Source: Adenophora triphylla var. japonica
Taxonomy: Eukaryota > Streptophyta > Magnoliopsida > Asterales > Campanulaceae
Direction of reading: 5' to 3'
NCBI GenBank assembly: GCA_022495995.1
Contig: JAFEMH010002345.1
Span: forward strand, 248,001-312,000
DNA length: 64,000 nucleotides
How positions within the stretch are numbered: position 1 is the first letter of the stretch; each line of letters starts with the position of its first letter. The notes under the pieces are model-generated. The model was not told the origin of the DNA and made no database searches. It saw nothing but the letters and a program-made list of their open reading frames with translations. Below are positions 56,838 through 64,000 of this stretch, piece after piece. A program made the translations under genes and the position numbers.

Positions 56838-57121
56838 CTCCCTCCGTCCCGGTTCACTTGGCACCAACTTTTTGGGTGTAGGAATTAAGGAAAAGTGATG
56901 TAAGAAAGAGAAAAAGTTAAATGTTGTGAGTATGAAGAATTAAATAGGAGAGAGAATGAGTGGGAGGAATAGTTAGGAGAGAGAATGTTGTGAGTGTAAA
57001 AGTGAAGTAGGAGAGAGAATGAGTGGAGGGAATAGTGAATATTCTTTTCCATTTTGGGCGGTCAAGTGAAGTGGGACGGCCAAAATGGAAATTAATCTTG
57101 AGTGAAGTGGGACGGAGGGAG
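56838..57121. mobile_element. Stowaway-type MITE upstream of the SCPL gene
   Basis: CTCCCTCCGTCCCGGTTCACTT start, AAGTGGGACGGAGGGAG end, TA duplications, 284 bp, ending 250 bp upstream of the SCPL TATA box. Confidence 0.92.
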
Positions 57122-59002
57122 TATATAACAAAACTATTTAGAACAGAAAGGTCGCGTCGAAAGTCGCGTGATTTCCAACTCATTTTTATTCCAATTGGTC
57201 AGCCATTTTTTTATGCTATCACCGAAAAATAAAAAAAATAAAATAAATAAAAGCCTAATTCTATTATCAATAATAACCAAAAAGATACTGATATCTTTTT
57301 CCCTTAAGTTTATAAGATAGGATTTCCACCATAATATAATTTACAAATAACTTCATAATTATCGATTTATATCCCCTTTCATCTTTCTGAGACCTATGTG
57401 TAGCATATTACAGTTGCTAAAATCCTTTTACATTTAAATTAGGTTTATCTATTGTATTGATTTTGAAATTCAAATAAGATTACATATTTTAAAATTCTAA
57501 GATTCGTCTACCTAACTTAATCAAAGACCAAGGGGCACGAAGAAAACCATCTATCACAAAGATTACCTATTTTTAAATATCAAAAGAATCATTGAGATTT
57601 ATTTTGCAATTCTGATATGGCTACCTATTTTAAAATTTGAAAAAAATAAATCGCTTCGCAATCGATTAATTGATTTCCCTATTCCCATATTTACAACTAT
57701 ATAATGGGGTTTCACGGGTCATTCCAAGCTATGATTTCTTGCATAATTTTTGGAGCTCTGCACAAGTAAACAACTACTAGCTTGCCATTTCTGAGGTACT
57801 ATAAAATAGAAAATGACAATTTATTTTATAAGAGAAAGTGAATTTAAATTCCTTTGTTCTAATGTGGAATAATATTTGGGGTTAGATGATAATTTTTTAT
57901 TCCCAGGTTTGACAAATTGGCTACAACAGTAGGGTATGGCTAAGCAAGCTCTATTAGATCAGAAGGAGGCGCGGACAGTTGGTAGAATATTGTGTTTTAC
58001 AGTATCTTTTAATGAAATTTAGCACTCATTGTGGTAGATGCTCTCATTTTCAGTTTTCATGTGTTGCTCATTATGCAAAAAGCGTTACCAAGCCATTACC
58101 AAATAATAGATTATATCCAATTGTCGACGGTGCACGGACTAATATGCATCATTATAGACAGCGTAAGCAAGCAAAATAATTTCACAGAATGACAACTAGA
58201 ACAAGTCTCAAAATGAATATGTTTTCTTTTATCAATCATCAATAACAAAAATAGACGTTCAGCTAGCTAAGTATTTGGTAAACCATTGGTGCTCATCTTG
58301 AGGTTCAAACCATCATCGGAGCATTTTGAAATATATGTCACATATTAGCAGTATGTACCCCTATATTTAATGGTTTCTCATTTTTTTCATATTTTCAGAG
58401 AATATGGATTGGCATATTAACGTGACACTGATACAGATCCTAGACTTTTTCTTCTGAATTGTTCATAAAACAAACAAGAATAAAGAGGTAATTATTTGTT
58501 AAAGTAATCCTTTTATTTTTTGTTACTGCATGTGTATTTTACAAATACAATTTGTTAAAATTTTGAAATGTTTAGAAGCATTTTTGTTTTAACATTGACA
58601 ATATAATTTTCTTGTGTGCAATGCATGCTTCCATTGTTGAGAAGAGAATACAATACATCAATGGAGAGAAAGGGAACCGGAGATGTAAAGTCCAACTACA
58701 AAGAAAAAACGTAAGGGTGTTATGCATTAATGTTTACTTGAAAATAACTGATGTGAAATTGCCGTATATATATGAAATCATACAATTTTAGTTAATAGAT
58801 TTAGTTTGTTATGTGCAATTTCCAAAAAAGTGTCGCGCACATGTTCAACTATCAAATGTGTATTTGTTGTTGTAGAGGGTTGAAATATTTCATTCTTTTT
58901 CAGCAACATAATAATTGTAAATTACGTTTCATTCATATATCAATGGAAAATCCTAATGTTATACAAATCGTTTATTGCCTACTAGAGGTGACAAAACACA
59001 AC
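57122..59002. other. AT-rich DNA, probably the decayed body of a Helitron
   Basis: No recognisable gene. Short frames (57979-58179 with a THCGRCSHFQFSC cysteine cluster, and 58811-59014) have no clear family. Because a Helitron helicase C-terminus follows, part of this may be an eroded Rep-helicase region. Confidence 0.35.
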
Positions 59003-59475
59003 TCAATTAGGTAGCGACACCGGAATGATTGTCACTCAATTAGGTAAATACAGTAATTTTTTATTTTTTATTTTTTATATACATATAATTTAATACTTAA
59101 TTTTGTTACATATATGTAGGTAAGCACGTAGTCGAAGCCAAGATGCTTTCGGGAAAGAATGCTGGCATGAAGGTGCTTATTCCTAGAATGATAATGTCTT
59201 CGTCAGATGTGACAAAATTTCCGATAAGATTTCAAAGAAGGCAATTTACACTTGCCGTTTCTTTTGCTATGACAATCAACAAGAGTCAGAGACAATCTCT
59301 TTCCCATGTAGGACTATATCTTTCACAACCTGTTTTCAGTCACGGACAATTTTATGTAGCATTTTCCAGAGTAACCAGCAAGAGAGGACTTAAAGTTATT
59401 ATTTGTGATTCAGATGCTCAAACATATGACAAGACGCTGAATGTAGTCTACAAGGAAATTTTCGACAGACTCTGA
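59003..59475 (+). pseudogene. Helitron Pif1-like helicase, C-terminal fragment
   Basis: The 59143-59475 frame reads MLSGKNAGMKVLIPRM, FPIRFQRRQFTLAVSFAMTI, then NKSQRQSLSHVGLYL and FSHGQFYVAFSRVTSKRGLK, the last motifs of the Pif1-type helicase found in plant Helitrons (Pif1 normally has KSQGQ; here KSQRQ). An upstream piece with MIVTQL at about 59023-59040 is separated by a short intron-like gap (59043-59119). Helicase motifs I-IV and the Rep domain are not visible. Confidence 0.85.
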
Positions 59476-59780
59476 GAATTTATGTCGCACAATTTGTGGT
59501 TAAACAAAAGTATTGCAATTTCTTATTATTTTCTTTGTTTTTATTTTGTTTTTCTTTAAATATATAGGAGATGGAAGAGATTATGTTGACACTTAGGCAC
59601 ACTATTAAACTCACGCTATTGTAACCATATCTCTTCATCTTCCAAAGTTGTAACACTAAAATCTTAATAATGATTTTTGGTTAGGCAGGGACCTAACCTC
59701 CCGTGGTTTTGTGCCGGCGAGATAGTTGTCTCAAGGGCTTTCCACGTTACATAATGTGTCAACATTTTTTTCTGTATTAA
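59476..59780. other. spacer between helicase fragment and inner Helitron
   Basis: No ORF of note. It probably belongs to the 3' region of the helicase-bearing Helitron. Confidence 0.45.
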
Positions 59781-62700
59781 TCTATAACTAAATAAAAGCT
59801 GAAGTGCAAAGCACTTCAGCACACCCACTTTTTCCCGCTCAAACAAGCACCTGGACCAAATAAAGACTAGGTTCATTCCATATTTCATACACCCATTTGG
59901 ATACTCATAAACCCGAAAATACCCCTGATGATAACAGATAAAAAAACATACTAAATAATAAGGCGGAGTCCTTTCATATTCCATTATACACGCTTTCTTC
60001 TCTATCTCTCTACTCCCTCTCTAGCGTCGCTCCCCCAAAATAGCCGTCGTCACCTCCTCTTTTTTGCCATGGTCGCCGCCCCTCTCTCTCTTCTCTCTTC
60101 TCTCCTTTGCCATGGCTATGGGGCTTTACTCACCGCCGACAATTCCTCAATTTACACACAGCCATTCAGCAGGTGAAGTTCGCTGGTCGATTTAATTTAT
60201 TGATTTTTATCAATGTTGGGAAACAATCAAGGTTCCCCGCTTGAACACCACCCCTCCAATATCTTCCACAGCTTCCGATTTATTCTTCTCGGTTTCGACC
60301 CCCTGAACAAAGCCAATGTCAATTTTTCTCTCTCCCTCTCTCTCTCTCTATTTAGGATTATTTGATTTGAACTTTGATTCTTGGCCTATTTTTTATATTT
60401 AAGCTATTGATTGTTGGTTCATTTTTGTATTTTAGGTTTTGAAGAAGCTTATTGATGGCGGTGCGGTTGATGCCGGTCAATTTAGGCAAAATAATACTCT
60501 CTCTCTTTCTCTCTAATTTTCAATCTGAAGTTTCATTGAACTTTTGGGAATAACGAATCTTGGTGTTGTGATATAATTATATGTTTTGGGGGATTCAGTT
60601 GTATCTGAAAATGGGAGGTTGAAGGAGATACCCATTTGGTAAATATCTTTTCTTTATTTACCTACTTATGGAATTGATTATAAATGACTATTGTGGATCT
60701 AATTCATGTTATATCAAATAGGTGGGGCAGAAGTAACTATCGTTTACTTTCAGGAGTTCATTTAGGTGAATCACCGGGTCTTCTTATTTCTTGTGTATAT
60801 GTCATGCACTACTGACAAAGGTTTGGCAGAACCTGATAGTCTATGCTACTCTTGAATTCTGCAGCTAGTGTTGGGAGTAAAAGAGAAGCTTGAGAAGGAT
60901 CATTTCAATCTCCCTCTAGGCCGAAATGGAAGAGACGACGAAGACATGATTCTTTGGTTCTTGAAGGATAGGAAATTTTCTGTTGAAGAGGCTGTCTCCA
61001 AATTGACAAAAGCAATTGTAAGTTGTTTTTTTAAATGCATTATGAACCCTTTTTTCTGATTCATTTGTATCTATTGACTGCCTTTTTGAAATGCTTGCAT
61101 TTCTCTTCTTCTTTTGTTTTTTGCTTCTTACATTGGTGAAATTTAATGCATGTTATGAAACTTACTTCCTTCCCTTTTTCCTGATTTTCCTTATTAGGGA
61201 AAACTCCGTTTTTATCCATCGTACTTTGAGGCATGTATCACTTTTACCATCAAACTTTTATTTTTTTCATTTTACCATCGTACTATGAACAATGGTGTCA
61301 TTTTATATCCAAATTTGTTATTTTATAATTTATACCAAAATTTTGTTTATTTTTTACCATCGTTACACAAACAATGGTGTATTTTATACCTGAATTTGTT
61401 TTTAAATGACACCATTGTTTGTAGTATGATTGTAAAAATGAAAAAATAAATTTTGATGGTAAAAGTGAAACACACTCCAAAGTGCGATGAACAAAAATGG
61501 CGTTTTCCCTTCTTATTAAGTAGTCTCTCTTTGGGGGGCTAATGTTTAAATACTATTTCGGTCTATACAAGTTTTTTTTTTCAACTTCCGGTTTTATGAG
61601 ATCAATGAAGAGATTCTGTGATGTAGTCCATTTGCTGGTTTAATGGCGTCAAGACTTTGGTGTGACCGAGTTGTCAGAAGATATGGTGAAAAGCATAGCT
61701 CAAACTGGGAAAGCGTATGTTCATTACCATCTGGATGTCAATGGCGGACCAGTCCTAGTGATGGATGCATCCAATCATCTCCCAGGGGTAGATACCAAAA
61801 CCCTCTGCTTAAAAGTTTATAGTTGGATGTTTGATTGTGCAATTTGTAAGCTTTTCTTTTTTGCTTTCTTGATGTCAAAAAGATACACATTAAATAACTG
61901 GGCGACAGATGCTGGATCCTTCTGAAGATGAGAAGCTATGCGTGTTTCTCATTGAGAAGACGTTAAGTAGACTCCCTGATGGCAAAGAAGAAATACTTGG
62001 AATGCAGATTTTAGGTTCCTAACATTCTTGGTAATTACATGGTCTCTCTGCGTCAACAACTTGGTGGAAATTCTGATTGGCAACAAAATCAATATTTTTC
62101 TTTTTGTTAATTATGCACTTATTCTTATATTGCTACCTGCATTCCCTTCCCACTTTTTTTGTTTTATTCGTGTTGAGAAATATATCACTCTGAAAGATTC
62201 TTAAGGGGTTACTTCCTCTTTTCTTTTTGGCAGTTTGACGTATTCTATTATTACTATCCAAAGCGGTTGGGCCAAGTTCTTTTGTATTTAAGCCGCTTTA
62301 GCACCTTGCTAAAGCATTATGCCTCTCTGGTACGTAAGCTATGATATCTTCTTACTTGGTTTTTAAGATCAAGATGTACAAATACATTAACTAAACTTCT
62401 TTATTACTGAATCTGTTTTTGAAGTAGAGTAACCAGTAATATATGCCTAAACCATAGTCAGCAAACTGTGTATACTATTGCAGTTTCGTATCTCATTTAT
62501 ATATCGCATTGCAGGTGAGGTTTTGCTCCGTTGAGACTGTCAAGACGGAATACTTCACAGAAACGACAGTTCCAGAAACGTTTAGGCAATGAGGGCATTA
62601 TTACTCCCACTGACACTTCAAGGTATATTGATTTGTTTTCGTGGGTCAATTTTTTTAATTGCAAGTTCACCCTTTTCCCTCCCTGTAGCACATGTGAATG

Positions 62701-63091
62701 TTGTTTGGAGCATTATTGAAATTCATGGGCATACATTTCCCCCCTAATATGTTCCAATTGTAAAAATTAGGGCTAAGAAAGAAAAGTTGATACTTTCTCC
62801 ATTTTAAAACACTTCCCATCTTCGTCCTTCTAGAAAGATACTTATTTTTCTAAAATTGTGAAAAATTGGAAGTGCAATTTTGTGAAGTTATAACAACTAA
62901 TGTTGTGTACAGGAAATGTATTAAAAATATATTATTTCATTAAAATTATCATCAATTTATGAAAAATCATTATCTAAACAATTATTATTTTATCTTTATG
63001 TATAATTTTATACATGGGAAATTTCTTATAATTTTAACTTTTTTTGAAATAATTTTTTATCCGTGCGTTTAACGCACGGGTGTACCACTAG
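59781..63091 (+). mobile_element. Helitron-like element carrying a gene fragment
   Basis: Starts TCTATAACTAAATAAAAGC after an A (59780) and ends with hairpin CCGTGCG-TTTAA-CGCACGG (63061-63079) followed nine bases later by CTAG (63088-63091) and a T. 5'-TC, a subterminal hairpin, CTRR-3' and insertion between A and T are the Helitron rules. The 5' end also has a 10-bp hairpin, GCTGAAGTGC/GCACTTCAGC. The 3.3-kb body encodes no Rep or helicase but holds a CRAL-TRIO gene fragment with introns. Confidence 0.7.
60865..62592 (+). pseudogene. CRAL-TRIO (Sec14-like) gene fragment with introns
   Basis: Exon-like blocks with good splice borders: 60865-61017 ([46 protein letters not shown] domain), 61644-61787 (WRQDFGVTELSEDMVKSIAQ, VHYHLDVNGGPVLVMDASNH; start of the lipid-binding domain), 61909-62004 ([19 protein letters not shown]), 62234-62329 (FDVFYYYYPKRLGQVL) and 62515-62592 (VRFCSVETVKTEYF, then TGA). 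The 'DLRG' core and the sequence between PKRLGQVL and the helix after it are missing, so the lipid pocket is incomplete. Sec14-like proteins move phosphoinositides and other lipids. Intron retention argues for DNA-level capture, not a retrocopy. Confidence 0.8.
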
Positions 63092-63201
63092 TTATACTCC
63101 TAATATCCGCTACATTGATTATCAATTTCGATTTATATTGTTACTTAAAAATCAATTAAAACACACAACTAATTATTTACTTAATAAAAAAAAATTATTC
63201 A

Positions 63202-63230
63202 CCGTCGGGTACCGACGGGTTACTGACTAG
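63202..63230 (+). other. second Helitron-type 3' terminus
   Basis: Hairpin CCGTCGG-GTA-CCGACGG followed by GTTACTGACTAG and then T. Same design as the terminus at 63061-63091 but with a different stem, 139 bp further on. It probably closes the outer Helitron that owned the helicase fragment. Confidence 0.6.
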
Positions 63231-63249
63231 TTCTATCCAAAAATAAATA

Positions 63250-63537
63250 CTCCCTCCGTCCCACACCAATTGATACTTATTTCCTTTTTGGTCCGTCTCA
63301 CACCAATTGATTTTTACTCAAAATGGAAAGGAATCTTCACTATTTACCCCACTCATTCTCTCTCCTATTTTACTTTTTTACTCACAACATTCTCTCTCCT
63401 AACTATTCATCCCACTCATTCTCTCTCCTATTTTACTTTTACACTCACAACATTCTCTCTCCACTTTTTCTCTCTCTTACCTTTCCTTAATCCGCGTGCC
63501 TAAAATTTTGGTATCTATTGGTGTGGGACGGAGGGAG
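63250..63537. mobile_element. Stowaway-type MITE
   Basis: CTCCCTCCGTCCCACACCAAT start and ATTGGTGTGGGACGGAGGGAG-like end, TA duplications, 288 bp. Confidence 0.92.
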
Positions 63538-63628
63538 TATTTGGTTTCACTAATAATAATATTGCTATTAATAATAATGATGGATGTATTTTTACATATC
63601 TAAATGATATACTTTTGTACTTATTTAG

Positions 63629-63810
63629 GGGCCGTTTGATTTAGCTTATTGATATATGCTGAAGACTTATTACTTATGACTGATAACTTATGACTGATGA
63701 ATGATGCTGTTTGATTTTGTTTTTTTGAAGTGCTGATGAGCTGTTACAAGTGAGTATATGACTGTTTGATTAATAAGCTGAAAAAGTGTCGAATGAAATT
63801 ATAAAGATTA
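63629..63810 (+). mobile_element. possible Tourist/Harbinger-like MITE, left part
   Basis: GGGGCCGTTTGATTTAGCTTA start with repeated TGTTTGATT motifs. The right end is not seen before the microsatellite and the window edge. Confidence 0.4.
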
Positions 63811-63811
63811 A

Positions 63812-63902
<91 letters not shown>

Positions 63903-63944
63903 TTATTATTATTATTATTATTATTTATTATTTATTATTTATAC

Positions 63945-64000
<56 letters not shown>
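63811..64000. repeat. (TAA)n/(TTA)n inverted microsatellite
   Basis: About 48 bp of uninterrupted AAT/TAA repeats switch into TTA/ATT repeats that run to the window end with a few interruptions near 63900-63950. The junction forms a long perfect AT palindrome. Confidence 0.95.

Noticed and set aside
60865..62592. Functional Sec14-like gene
   Set aside because: No credible first exon, missing core of the CRAL-TRIO domain and a premature TGA; it lies inside Helitron-like ends.

Overview
The window is plant nuclear DNA, most likely from a eudicot. It is AT-rich, its introns have plant-type GT-AG borders, and it is full of LTR retrotransposons, Stowaway-type MITEs and Helitrons. I see one probably real host gene: a serine carboxypeptidase-like gene (SCPL51 type, minus strand, 51005-56469). 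There are no rRNA or tRNA genes, no bacterial-type operons and no CRISPR.

Left part (1 to about 38160): a nested stack of LTR retrotransposons. The base is a Ty3/gypsy Tat-lineage element (Tat-A, plus strand). Its decayed pol is at 2864-5137, two antisense extra ORFs are at about 5697-10417, two tandem arrays are at 10691-11616, and its 3' LTR starts at 11854. A Ty1/copia element is inserted in its 5' part and ends at 2863. A SIRE/Maximus-type copia element (12320-36874, minus strand, target duplication CCTTG) splits its 3' LTR. That SIRE element is split in turn by a second Tat element (Tat-B, 17094-27836, plus strand, duplication GCTGG). Tat-B carries a solo LTR of a third Tat family in its leader (19738-21149, duplication GTATG). 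All three duplications are exact and were read directly from the sequence.

Middle part (38161-49671): a decayed PIF/Harbinger locus (transposase N-terminus plus MYB/SANT-like ORF), a belt of Stowaway MITEs, and a two-LTR Ty1/copia element of TNT1/Tork type on the minus strand (43702-49671).

Right part (49672-64000): the SCPL51-type gene, with a fourth intron swollen by stacked MITEs. Beyond it lie the C-terminal remnant of a Helitron helicase and a Helitron-like element (59781-63091) carrying an intron-containing fragment of a CRAL-TRIO (Sec14-like) gene. The window closes with another Stowaway, the start of a Tourist-like element and a long (TAA)n/(TTA)n inverted microsatellite.

The most unusual pattern crosses element families. 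Each LTR family carries its own short CG-containing word, repeated just upstream of its TATA box: GGTCCGTACGGACC in Tat-C, CATCCACGCGGATG in Tat-A, GCCGCACGGC in Tat-B, GCTCGGCCGAGC in the Tork-like copia and GCGGTT in SIRE. In the SIRE element the word is spread over the whole element, coding regions included, and almost always on one strand.
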